From the NCBI GenBank assembly GCA_015179025.1, contig WHUX01000003.1:806001-870000 (forward strand): a stretch of 64,000 nt of DNA, given 5' to 3'. Origin of the DNA: Terfezia claveryi (Eukaryota > Ascomycota > Pezizomycetes > Pezizales > Pezizaceae). A program made the position numbers and the translations under genes. Shown piece after piece: positions 33,377 to 43,369 of the stretch (positions are counted from its first letter, which is position 1; every line of letters starts with the position of its first letter). The notes below the pieces were generated by a model. That model was not told the origin of the DNA, ran no database searches, and saw nothing but the letters and a program-made list of their open reading frames with translations.

Positions 33377-36067
33377 TTAGTAGTTAACATTCAACCCATA
33401 ATACCTATTGTTCCTATCCTTATAGGTACTACTTCCTTCTGCTCCAGTATCATACCTGATATTATCATACCCTTCCTTAAAATCCTTATCAACAACTTTC
33501 TGAGCAAAGAAATGTTTAAGCATTAACAGGGGTATGTCCAACTCTTTTCCTTTGCCTTTGTCAATTTTGACTGCATTGGATGAAACAGGGGTATCAAGGA
33601 CTTTCTTTCTTTCATTATTAATCATTTCCAAGGTTTCTTTCCTTGTCTTATTTTTGCCAAGCTTACCCTCACCAACCTTTCTCTTTTTGTAAGTTGCTTG
33701 CTTATTACCAGTCAACCAGAATTGTTTTTTTAATGACTCATCAATACCATCAGCATATACCCACTTATCAAATTTATGAGGCCATCCCTTCCATTTCACC
33801 TTATACTGCAGCTTCCCTGTTCTAGGTTGTGACCTAAATTCCAAAACTCTTTCTATCTCATACCTATCTTCCTTAACTGGTCCTGGTTGTTCCAGAGTTC
33901 TGGAGGAGAACAGTTGTATTGGATTAGGGAAGAAGGGTTTCAATAGTGAGGTGTGGAAGGAATTGTTGATATTATTGAGGTCAGGGAAGTCAGTAAAGTC
34001 AAGTTTAGCATTTTGACTCCATGGTGAATATTTGGTAATGTTGAAGGGGCCTATCCATCTTGGGGATAGTTTGGAGGAGTGGTACCTTGCTGGGAGGTTT
34101 TTTGTTGATAGCATCACCTGATCATTAACTTGGTAATCAGGGGAGGCTCTTCTGTGTTTGTTGGCTTACTGAATTTGGTCCTTTTTTGCTTTGGTAAGGT
34201 TTTCAGCAACCTGGTAAAATCTGGTTGTAGGGTTTGAATATGTAGAAATTGGGTGAGGTAGGATAGGTGGTGACAAATTAGGCTGGTATCCTAGCTTGGT
34301 GAAAAAGGGGGAAAGTCCTCTTGTAGTACTAACTCTTGCATTCACCTCTGTTTGAACAGAAGGTGTGGCTTGTACCCAATTCATTCCCTGCTCCAGCTTC
34401 TTGGCTGCAAACATAGGAATAATTGTCCTATTCTTCCTTTCACTTGTCCCATCAGTTTGGGGGTGATATGTGGAAGATGCTTTATGCATAATTCTATTTT
34501 TCTGCATCCAGTCTTGAAAAACAGTAGACATAAACAAGGGGTCTTGGTCAGAAACAATTTCATAAGGGAAACCCACATTAGGCTTAATGAATCTTTCAAA
34601 GATATCAATAACCCCTAATGTGTCAACATTGTCTGCAACAGGTAACAAGAATGTAAAATCAGAATGCCTGTCAGTCATGACTAATAACTTATGAAATAAC
34701 AGCATATGAGGCTTATCATCTTTAGGAGTTCTGTAACCAAGTATAAATTCAGTACATGAGATCATAACAGGTTCCATACTAAGGAAATCCATAGCCATAC
34801 TACCCCATGGCCTAATAGGTACATTCAGAGGAGTAAGGAATCCAGGGGTTTTCTGTGTGGATCCTTTGGTGATTTGACAGGTTTCACAACTCCTCACAAA
34901 TTGTTCAACCTACTTATAGAAATCCTGAAAGATATACTTATTGGTAAGCTCTTCTGCTGTTTTTGCAAGGCCTCCATGTCCAGTAGTGACATGTGCTTGT
35001 TGGATAAGGGCTTCAGAGGCAAGGTTACCTTTAACTTGTAGTCCCTTGGGGATAACCATCTTCCAAGCAAAACTCTTCAAGAGGTACATAAACCCATCCT
35101 GTACCTTTACTGTAGGTACTTGCTCTCCTCTCTTGACTCTTAAGTACAGTGGTCCAAACACTGTATCTTTTTCCAACTCTTCTCTATAATGCCATTCTAG
35201 CTCATAATCTCCTATCCACTCAGCAATTACTAAATCAGGTTCCATACTCTTTTCATCTTCTTCCTGAACTCCTAGTGTCTTTTTCAGGTAGTCACTATTG
35301 TGAAAGGGCTTATTGAGGGCCTTCAAATTGTTTTTCCTAGTGTCACAGGAGCTGACAAAGTTTTTGTTCAGGTTATGGTAGCCAAGACAATACTTGCATC
35401 TTGGTACCTCTTTTCCTCCTGTGGTAGTGACTTTTGGAAGGTTTGGGCATAGGTGAGACCAGTGACCATCTTGGTTGCATATGCTGCATTTCCTGATGGT
35501 TTCTTTTGGCAGAGGGTGTTGCAGTGGATAGAGTTTGTTGTCAAGGGGGCATTTGTTGCTGAGGTGAGTGGTCTCCATGCAGTTGGTACATCTGGGAGGA
35601 GGAAATCTAGCCCTCCTAGGGCAGTTCTCCTTAAAGTGTCCAAGTGCCTAACAATTGTCACAAAGATTAATAATAGGATCTTTGTTGTTGCATTGGGAAG
35701 TTTTATGGCCCACTTTACCACATTGGGAACAAAACTCTTTGTCTTGAGTTTTGTTGGAGGAGGATGGGAGGATTGGATCCTCAGGGAAGATGTTAGGAAG
35801 GGTGCTGACAGAGGATGCAGGTGAGGCTCCTGGAGGAGGAGGAGGCTGGAAGTGCATCTTCTTGTTGTCTGCCTCATCCTTGCACTTAGGTGAGACTGCC
35901 CTTCTTTTCAAGGTACCTTCAAGAGTAGGGTTCCACTCCTGAAGGTTTCCCACAACTACAGAACCCCTGTCAGCCCTTCTCAAGGACTGTTCCATCTGTT
36001 CTGTAGTCATGGGTTCCCTGGCTCTTTCCCATTCCTTAGGTTCATCTGAGTCAGAGGACTCATCCAC
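33377..36067 (-). pseudogene. Gypsy pol 3' part: zinc knuckles, integrase, chromodomain
   Basis: One frame throughout, with three premature stops (TAG 35648-35650, TAG 34910-34912, TAA 34166-34168) before the final stop at 33377-33379. Order: an acidic spacer; CCHC knuckles CSQCGKVGHKTSQC, CDNC(stop)ALGHFKENC, a CTNC...HLSNKC variant, CSICNQDGHWSHLC and a CKYCLGYH... variant; the integrase HHCC zinc domain (QQAHVTTGHGG then CETCQ); the catalytic core with MDF, SDQD and the DGTSERKN glutamate (D, D, E all present); and a C-terminal chromodomain (YEIERVLEFR, YKVKWKGWPHKFDKWV). Integrase joins the cDNA to the host genome; the chromodomain can target modified chromatin. Confidence 0.9.
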
Positions 36068-36249
36068 AAGGGTCCATTCCTGTGGGTCCTCTGCCTCAGG
36101 GGCAGCAAGGGTAGAGGGAGAGGAGGTACTAGGTTCATTGTTAATAACTACTTGAAACTTGGGTTTTCTTGTAACTGACCTTCCTCTCTCTTCCTCCTGT
36201 TGTTGTTGCTGTTGGGCCTGGGCCCTGGTGGTGGTGGCAGCAGTTTGTA

Positions 36250-38203
36250 CTACTGCTGGCTCCTGCTGGAGCTGTCTGAGCCTGAAATTTCTTTGTGGTT
36301 GTTAGATTCATCAGGTTCAGGATCATCCTCAACTGTGGCTTTGTACCTTTCAGCCTCAAAGACTGCATTCAGGCCTTCTCTGTCATGCCAGACAGGCCTG
36401 GTGGGATCAGCCTCCTGCACCTGTCTTGGTGGGAGGTTGGTAGTGGTGATTTGGAGAGGAGGGAGTCTCCTTCTCCTTTGGATGGTGTTGGGAGATTGTC
36501 TCCCAAGAATTGGTAGAGACACTGGTCTCCCAGTGGCTCCTCTAATCCTGAGCTGTTGTGGGGAAGGCATTGTTGGTGATGGAGAATGTGGGGGAGGAGT
36601 TTTCCTGAAAGTTTGTATAGGAACAGAGAGGTGGTTGGTTACTACTGGATGTTGTAGTAAAGCAGTTGTGTGGTGAGAAGACTGTCCAGTAGAGGAGGAT
36701 TTAGGGGGACTATATACTCCTCTGGATAGTACATCTGCTATGTGGTTGTCCTTGCCCTGAATGTATTCTAGGGTTAGGTCAAACTGACTCATAGTCTCTT
36801 GCCACCTTCTCTTCATCTGACTTTCAGGGATACTATCCATAAATGTGACTAAGGGTTTGTGATCTGTTTGGATGATCACTTTGTGACCCTGTAGTTCAGG
36901 CCTGAAATACCTCAGTGAGTCAACAATTGCTAATAATTCTTTATCAGTTGTTGTGTAATTCATTTGTCCATCATTTAATTTCCTAGAGTGAAATTCTGCT
37001 GGCCTGATAACACCATTCTCCATTTGGCCAATCCATCCTGAAATCCCTGTATTACTGGCATCAGTAATTAAATAGATTGGAAGGCCTGAGTCATGATTAA
37101 TTGGCTTGAGCACCTTATTGCTCATTATTAGCTCTTTAACTCTCACAAATGACTTATTATGCAGGGAGTCCACATGTGCTTCTTTGTTGACCCTTGTAAT
37201 TCTGATAGTGGTTTGGCTACAGCTCCCAATTCTGGACAAAACCTTCTCAAGTAATTAACCATCCCTAGAAACTTTTGCAATTTCTTTTTTGAGTCAGGGA
37301 TTGGGTAATTTGCTATTGAGTTGATTTTCTCTGGATCCATTTCTAGCCCTTGTTTGGTGACAATGAATCCCAGTACTTTAGCCTTGGAGCAAGGATTTGG
37401 CATTTCTTTTTGTTGAAGAAAAACTTTTCCCTAGCCAATATCCTGCAGATCCCTCTTAACACTTCCTTATGTTCCTCCAGAGTATCTGTGCCAATTAGAA
37501 TGTCATCTAAATAAACCATGACAGTCTTTCCAATATAGTCTCTTAATAACCAGTTCATAGCCCTCATCATGGTTGCAGGTGCATTGCAATCACCTTGCTG
37601 CATGACCAATGAGTCAAATTTCCCTAGATGATTTGTAAAGGTACTATGTTTTACTGATTCATATGCCTACCTAATATTATGGTAGCCATCTGCCAGATCA
37701 GCTGCTGAGATATATTCTTTACAGCTATCCAGTCTAATATTGCTTTAATATTGGGCATGGGTGTTTTATCCTTTTGTACTAGCTTATTTCTAGATATACA
37801 GTGCAATAAGAACTGGCCTGTTGTTTGCCATTCTTATCTAAATCCTTTTAGGCTGTATAAACATAAGGATGCTGTTGAATGAGCTAGATGGCACTATTCT
37901 TCCAGATTCTAGCTCTGTCCTCATTTTCTCAGTTACTTGGTCCAGAAACCTTGTATAGTTTGTATAGTATGCAGGTTCCCAGGTTGCACCATCAGGAACT
38001 ATAATTTTATGTTGCATGATGTCATAAGGTTCTCTGATTGGTAGTAATGCAGTTGGTTTTTCTTCTGGGAATAGTTCAGGGAATTCTTCAAATATATTAA
38101 ACTCCACTTCTTTCAGATTGACTGCATTTGTAATGACTGGAGAGCTTCCATCATCTTCTAGCTCTGACCAATCTGATGAGTCAAACCACTCTTGTGACCA
38201 TTC
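36250..38203 (-). pseudogene. Gypsy reverse transcriptase and RNase H, frameshifted
   Basis: The frame of the protease continues past the TAG at 38204-38206 into the RT N-terminus (RIVPSSSFNSILMF). A region at ~37660-37850 then has several stops and a frame change. There, KDKTPMPNIKAILDW is read in one frame and DLADGYHNIR, holding the first RT aspartate, in another. The palm is intact at 37350-37609 with MQQGDCNAPATM and the YLDD catalytic box. Connection motifs (LGFIV, KKLQKFLGMVNYLRRF) follow in a second frame and RNase H in a third (LITDASNTG, TDKELLAI, TDHKPLVTF, giving D, E and D). A Pro/Thr/Gln-rich spacer follows RNase H. At least two frameshifts separate these parts. Confidence 0.88.
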
Positions 38204-39409
38204 CTAGTCTTCTTCTAGGTCATTCACCAGATCATGCTGTATCCATGGAATTGCTGGAGTTGGCTTTGGGTGGTGTATTAATCTACCTCCAACTTCAGTC
38301 ACAATAGCTCTTGGATCATCTCTTTTGAACCAATCTTCTTCTGTCCTGCCAATATTCATAGCTGCAGTTGTGACTCTTCCAAGTGTATTCTTGGTTTTAA
38401 GCATATTAATGTCAATCCTTGTCCTGCCTGTAGGTTGTATAGTAATTACATTATCTTTGACATTCATAATTGCTTTATAATCCCTCAGAGTAGGTTCCCC
38501 AAATATAACATCCCAGTCTTTCAGGTTGGCCACATAGAATGTCCTAGTTTCTTGGTATCCTTGTAGATTTACTGTGACTATTGCTGTATTTGACATTTGA
38601 GATCTGCTGCCTTTAATTGCAGTTTCTAGAGGTTTCTTGCTGATCTCTTTCAAGGGTATATTAAACAGCTGACAATAATTTGCTGATATCAGGTCTCCAC
38701 CTGATGTACATGGATCAAATAGTGCATAAGCAATATGTCCATTAATTTTAATTTCAGCTGCATTAGAAGTTCTATGGCTTTCTGGCACTAAGAACTTCCT
38801 TGAGTCATTAGGGTTTCTCATAACCTGAAGTGCAGCTGACTCTTGTTGATTTACATCAATCTCCTGATAAGCTGTTTTCACTTTCTGTGGGGGCCAAGTT
38901 GGCTGAGGTCTTAATGGTTGATAAGGTGGGAATCTTCTGACTCTTAGTCCAGATCCCATATATTGGTAAGCTGAAGACACCTTCCTATTAGGGCAATCCC
39001 TGGAAGTATGACCCTGTTTGCCACAGTGATAACAGGACCCTGTTCTTGCAGTCTCTTCCCTCTTCTTCTCTTGTTCACCATAAGAGGTATACTTAGTTTT
39101 ATCCTTTCTGGTACTAGGGAAGTTACCATAGAGACCACCTGGTCCACCTTTCTTGTTTGCCACTTTAGCTGCATTCCTAGCTACTTTTTCAGGCAATTTG
39201 AATTCAGACTTAGTCCATTCCATAGGTTTACTAGGTCCCCATTGCTTATCAGCCTTCTTTTGGTGCTGCTGCAAGGATTTAGTTTCTTGTTTTAGTACAT
39301 CCTCCTGGACTGCAATTTTATTCAATATTTCCTCAAAGGTTGACTCATATGATATCAGTCCTTTGACTTTAGCCCTGAGCAGGGGTACCAGTCCATCTAC
39401 CAGTTTCAT
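38204..39409 (-). pseudogene. Gypsy gag C-terminus, CCHC knuckle and protease-like domain
   Basis: 401-codon frame. The first ~60 residues continue the capsid of the upstream gag frame, linked by an ATGA overlap at 39406-39409. A single CCHC zinc knuckle (CYHCGKQGHTSRDC) binds RNA. The following domain has a retropepsin layout (NGHIAYALFDPCTSGGDLIS ... WDVIFGEPTL) but with DPCTSGG where D-S/T-G is usual. It ends at a TAG (38204-38206), after which the same frame continues into RT. Confidence 0.85.
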
Positions 39410-40832
39410 TTTAGTGCATGATCACTTATCATGTCTTTTCCATTTAGATCCTTGCACTTAATTTTGAACTCTTCTAGGTTCTGTGCATACTGCATGACAG
39501 TAACATCAGGCCTTTGATGGTATGATAGGTATTGTTTCCACAGAACTTCAGGTGCTACTGTAGAGATGAGTTTACCTCTCAGTTTTAACATAAATTCATG
39601 GAAATTCCTGTCCTCAATATCTTCTTTTTCAGAGTAATACTGGTTATACCAAGTCTGAGCACTCTTCTCAAACATAAAGCTTGCTCTATCCAAACTTTCC
39701 CAACTTGCTATATCCATCCTTTGATACTCTACCCACTTCTGCAACTGTTGCACATAATTGTCAAAGGTAGTTTGGTCCCTCCATTTCTCTGATACTCCAT
39801 CAATCATTGGAGGATTGGGAATTTTTGTAAGTTTGTTTGCCTTCTTGACAAGGGATTTGCTGACTTGTTGTGTTGGTATCTTTTGACCAGTTTTTTTAGA
39901 CCATTCCAAGTGGTGAGGACTAGGTTCTCTAGTTGACCTTTTCTTGCTGTCATCTCCAAAACCATTGTCTAATTCATCACCCTCAGACCCAGATCCTGGG
40001 TCCTCACTTCCACCTCCAGCCACACCACTAGAACTCCTTCTAGACTTTTTATCAGGAGTCTTACTCTTTTTGGTATGTGTTAGCTTTTTTCTATCTTTAG
40101 GTAGTGGTGGCATGTCTTTTTTAGATATTTCTTCTATATCTGTTTCATAATCTCCATCATCCTCTTCCTCATACTGCACACTTTTCTCCTTACCCTTACT
40201 TCCAGCTCCAAACAGTTTTTTCCCTACTTCCTCAAAGGTTTCTACAGGTTCTGTTATTGAAGGCACTATTTCTGGGGTTTCCAGGTCATATAGGTTACCC
40301 ATAAGCATGTACTGTGTCAGGAAAGGCCAGTTTAAAGCTAGCCATGGAACTCCTTTACATGGGTTATAGGTTGGGTAAGGCCATACTGCTTTTGAGGTTG
40401 ATGAGAGTTGAAAGTCCATTTGAACTGACTTGTCAAATTGTTCTTTCTGCTGAAAAATCATGAACTTTTCTGCTGCTTCAGCTAATAGTTCCTTTTTTCT
40501 TTTTGATAACATATTGTTTATTGTTAGGTATATAAATACCTGGGATATCCTTTGGTACCATGATGACTCATTTTTGTCCCAAAAGGCTTTTGTTGCAGGA
40601 GGTGTTACAATCCTTACTTCAGGCATTGATGAATTTGGCCCAATGACTATTTTCTTGTTTCCATTTCCTTTTCTGGAATATCTTTCCCAGTTGGAACTTT
40701 CTTTTTAGGAGTATTGACTAACTTAGCCTTGAGTGCTTCTAGCTCCTCACTTGTCATTGCCTTTCTCCTGCCTTTCCTAGCTCTAGCTCCTTCTTCCATT
40801 ACACTAGTACTTTTTTGTTTAGGAGTCTCCAT
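39406..40832 (-). pseudogene. Gypsy gag N-terminal part, frameshifted
   Basis: Starts at the ATG at 40832-40830. The first 61-codon frame (METPKQKSTSV..., Lys-rich) ends at 40647. The gag sequence continues in another frame from about 40660 (KKIVIGPNSS, then MPEVRIV at 40626), so a 1-nt indel is likely near ATGGAAACAAGAAAATAG. The 406-codon second part has an acidic/Lys-rich middle and a capsid-like C-terminal part (RDQTTFDNYVQQLQKWVEY, TWYNQYYSEKED, FMLKLRGKL). Confidence 0.82.
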
Positions 40833-41268
40833 GTCTACCAGATATTATACTACTGATTCCTTGGACTCTGTTTCTTCTATTCCTGCTTTCTTTAAGGTGG
40901 ATCCTGATGAAGAAGGATCTACTTCTTATCAACTTCCTTCTTATCCTCTTTCTGTTGCTTCTGATACCAGGGTTGATTATGGTAAGGGAGAGAGGAGGTT
41001 GAAGGGTAAAAGGGTTACTTTTGTTGATAAGATTGTTGTAGGAGCAGGGTTTCCTTTAAATGCTGGAAAGAAAGTTGAGTGGAAGGATAGGGGTTGGACT
41101 GCTAGGTACTTGTATTCTTTTTGGAGGGAGAGATACAGAAACTTTCCTTGTTCTACTTACTGGGAGAATTCCCAATTTTTCTTTAGGCTAGGTAGAGAGT
41201 GGGGCTGGGATACTCTCTGGAGTTTGGATGTTGATAGGACTTGTTCCTATAATCCACACCCTTATTAG
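40831..41268 (+). CDS. Divergent ORF inside the gypsy element, 145 aa
   Basis: On the strand opposite to gag, in the leader between the gag ATG and the 5' LTR. The ATG at 40831-40833 overlaps the gag ATG (40832-40830) through a shared CATG. The product begins MSTRYYTTDSLDS, has an acidic patch (KVDPDEEGS), a basic middle (RLKGKRVTFVDK) and a C-terminal half very rich in Trp, Tyr, Phe and Arg (WTARYLYSFWRERYRNF, REWGWDTLWSLD). Not recognised. It has no stops and a well-composed protein, unlike a random leader. It could be an accessory retroelement ORF, or a captured host fragment. Confidence 0.5.
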   Translation: MSTRYYTTDSLDSVSSIPAFFKVDPDEEGSTSYQLPSYPLSVASDTRVDYGKGERRLKGKRVTFVDKIVVGAGFPLNAGKKVEWKDRGWTARYLYSFWRERYRNFPCSTYWENSQFFFRLGREWGWDTLWSLDVDRTCSYNPHPY

Positions 41269-41601
41269 ACTTCTGAGGCAATTTCTAGGTCTCAGAGTTA
41301 CCAAATTAGGTAGTTTGTTGTTTTTCTTTGTATTTGCCAGTTAAATACAGTTGTTGTTGCCCTCTTATATTGTTTTGCTACTAATTGTAGGCTTTTACTG
41401 GTGGCTATTTGTTGAATAGTCTTACTGTTGCTATTTGGGGAATAGTCTTACTGCTGACTGTCAGACTTTGATGCTATTGCTATATGCTATAGGCTTATAC
41501 TGGCTCTAGTTTCTACTCTTGTTGGTAGAAACTTTGTTGATTAGGTAAGGTTGATCAGGCCTTCCTAGTTAGGTAAAAATCAAATTCTTAGGTTAAAAAA
41601 A
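41269..41601. other. Gypsy leader between 5' LTR and the divergent ORF
   Basis: Non-coding, with short imperfect repeats of GAATAGTCTTACTG near 41415-41455. The primer-binding site should be next to 41601 on the minus strand (TTTTTTAACCTAAGAATTTG), but I do not recognise a matching tRNA 3' end. Confidence 0.45.
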
Positions 41602-42279
41602 TGTAATGTAATGTATGGGGGACTGGACAATCAGATAAGATTAGATAAGGATCCAATCTAATCAGATAGTCTCAGGCTAGTAATGTATACTACAAAGTAG
41701 ATTACTAATAGTGTATTGTTTATTCTTACTATTAAAGTTATTACCAGTAGCATAAGATTACTGTAATAGGTAAAGTAGTATAGGAGTGCCAAAGGCACTT
41801 AGAAATTAACCAGTAAAACTTCTATATTGATTGTACTCTAACTATGTTCCCAGTTCTAACTATCTGTCCAACTGAAGGGAAATTCAGGGGACTATATGTG
41901 TTTCCAACGGGGCAGTGCTAGGGCAGTGCTGAGGCAGTGCACCATCATCTGACCCTTGCATGTGATAAAGATCAGCATCATTTGATCCTCTAGATAGTAC
42001 TTCCAAATACTATTTAGTACAAAATAGGTTAAGTCTTAACTTAGACTTATACATGTGAAAGCATGTGATAACATGTGAAAGTATGTGATAACATGTGAAA
42101 GCATGTGATAACATGTGAAAGCATGTGATAACATGTGAAAGCATGTAAAATATTAGCAAGGCAGACAGCACATAGAATGTTGTGTATTTTGAGATGCTTG
42201 CTGAGTAAGAAAATACATAAGAAATACATTTGTGAGGGAGAGGGTTAGTCATAGGGTATGAGTAAGCCACTTCCTTACA
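41602..42279 (-). repeat. Gypsy LTR, right (5' LTR of the element), 678 bp
   Basis: Same TG...CA ends as the left LTR. Drives minus-strand transcription toward gag. The 20-nt length difference from the left LTR equals one extra tandem repeat unit. Confidence 0.95.
42051..42150. repeat. 20-bp tandem repeat in right LTR, 5 units
   Basis: Unit ACATGTGAAAGCATGTGATA; one more unit than in the left LTR. Confidence 0.93.
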
Positions 42280-42284
42280 AGGAA
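42280..42284 (+). repeat. Gypsy target-site duplication, right copy (AGGAA)
   Basis: Directly follows the right LTR; LINE ORF1 resumes in frame with GCAGAGGAAATGAAG at 42285. Confidence 0.95.
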
Positions 42285-43369
42285 GCAGAGGAAATGAAGA
42301 AGAGGATTGAGAATAAGGCTGCCGCCCCGGTAGAAAGGCTGGTTAGCAGATCTACACAAGTAATTGGGACGGAGGTTTTCAAGGTAGTCCGATTGGTCAT
42401 GGGATATGTGCAGCCTTTGGATACCAAGGGAAGGACTGAACTAGAGAGCGCAGCTAGCAAGGTGAACAACCTTCTCCGAGTAAGGGGTCTGACGGACAAG
42501 CAAGCCCCCTGGCAGGTAACGGTGAAGGCAGGGTGGAATGAGTTCTGTGATGAGTCTACTTGGGAGGTTAGAAGGGTTAGAGAAGAAGTAGAGCCGGCCA
42601 AGGTAGCTGGGGAAGTAGGAACGGCTTTGATAAGCGTATTCAGAAGGACAGGGGACATGTTAAATGTTTGGGTAGAGAACTTGAACTCGGTGAAGTTAAT
42701 GGTACCGTCAGCACCAATGATGGTACCTAGGAGTAGAAAGGAACTGGGGGATAAAATTATGCAGGAGAATAAGGGGCTGAGGACAGCTAAAAGATATCCA
42801 AAGCTCTGGGGCACAGCAAGAGTGACGGGCTTTACTTTCGATGTTGCAGATGATCAGGAAGCAAAAAGGGTTATCAACGAGGGTTTAGTGTGGGAGGGCA
42901 AGAGAAGAAGGGTTTCATACTTTGAATAAGTCCAGATGGTCTCAAAGCCGACAGGGGCCTTAAAGTTAGCAGAGGCCTCGAGGACGAGAGTTATGAATGG
43001 GCCAGGAGGGAGATACCCACAACAACCTAGGGGGATGGGGCAACAACTACGGGGGATGGGGCAACAACCACGGGGATGGGGCAACAACCACGGGGGATGG
43101 GGCAACAACTTCGGGGAATGGTGTCTGCCGTAAGGTGCCACAACTGCAGAGGAGTGGGGCATATACAGAAGAACTGCAGCTCAATTAGTATGGCTGCAAC
43201 TACTAAGTTTAGTAGAAAAGCAGGGCCAGGGGCAGTAGGGGCCAGCAAGAAACAGAGGGTAGTAGACGAGGAAGGATTCATTCTGGTGGGAGAAAAGAGG
43301 ACGGAGTCTAAGGAGCCAAGGTCTGATTGGGCAGCGGATAACCCCTTAGTAGGTGCTAGCCATTGCTAA
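42285..43369 (+). pseudogene. LINE ORF1, 3' part, decayed
   Basis: Continues the frame interrupted at 32655. A conserved-looking globular part (ERLVSRSTQVIGTEVFKVV, LMVPSAPMMVPRSRKEL, RYPKLWGTARVTGF, LVWEGKRRRVSYFE) is followed by a TAA at 42927-42929, then a Gly-Trp-Gly-Asn-Asn repeat with slippage-type frame changes. A CCHC knuckle (CHNCRGVGHIQKNC, about 43135-43180) follows in a different frame. The final TAA at 43367-43369 overlaps ORF2 by 17 nt. ORF1 with a C-terminal CCHC is typical of Tad-type elements. Confidence 0.85.
43020..43123 (+). repeat. 21-bp tandem repeat in LINE ORF1 (GGWGNN), 5 units
   Basis: Unit CAACAACCACGGGGGATGGGG. Units are 21, 21, 20, 21 and 21 nt; unit 3 (43062-43081) lacks one G in the GGGGG run, which shifts the frame. 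The intended frame encodes Gly-Gly-Trp-Gly-Asn-Asn repeats. Confidence 0.9.

Larger units (their letters stand above)
32656..42279 (-). mobile_element. Ty3/gypsy chromovirus-type LTR retrotransposon
   Basis: 9624 bp, transcribed on the minus strand. Two LTRs starting TG and ending CA in both orientations, flanked by a 5-bp duplication. Coding order from right to left: gag with CCHC knuckle, aspartic protease, reverse transcriptase (YLDD), RNase H, a zinc-knuckle-rich spacer, integrase (HHCC, DDE), chromodomain. RT before integrase marks Ty3/gypsy, and the chromodomain marks the chromovirus branch. It is broken by frameshifts in gag and RT and by several nonsense codons, so it should be non-autonomous. 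Confidence 0.95.

Noticed and set aside
42275..42814. Minus-strand 179-codon ORF over LINE ORF1
   Set aside because: Antisense of ORF1, no motif, low stop density explained by composition.
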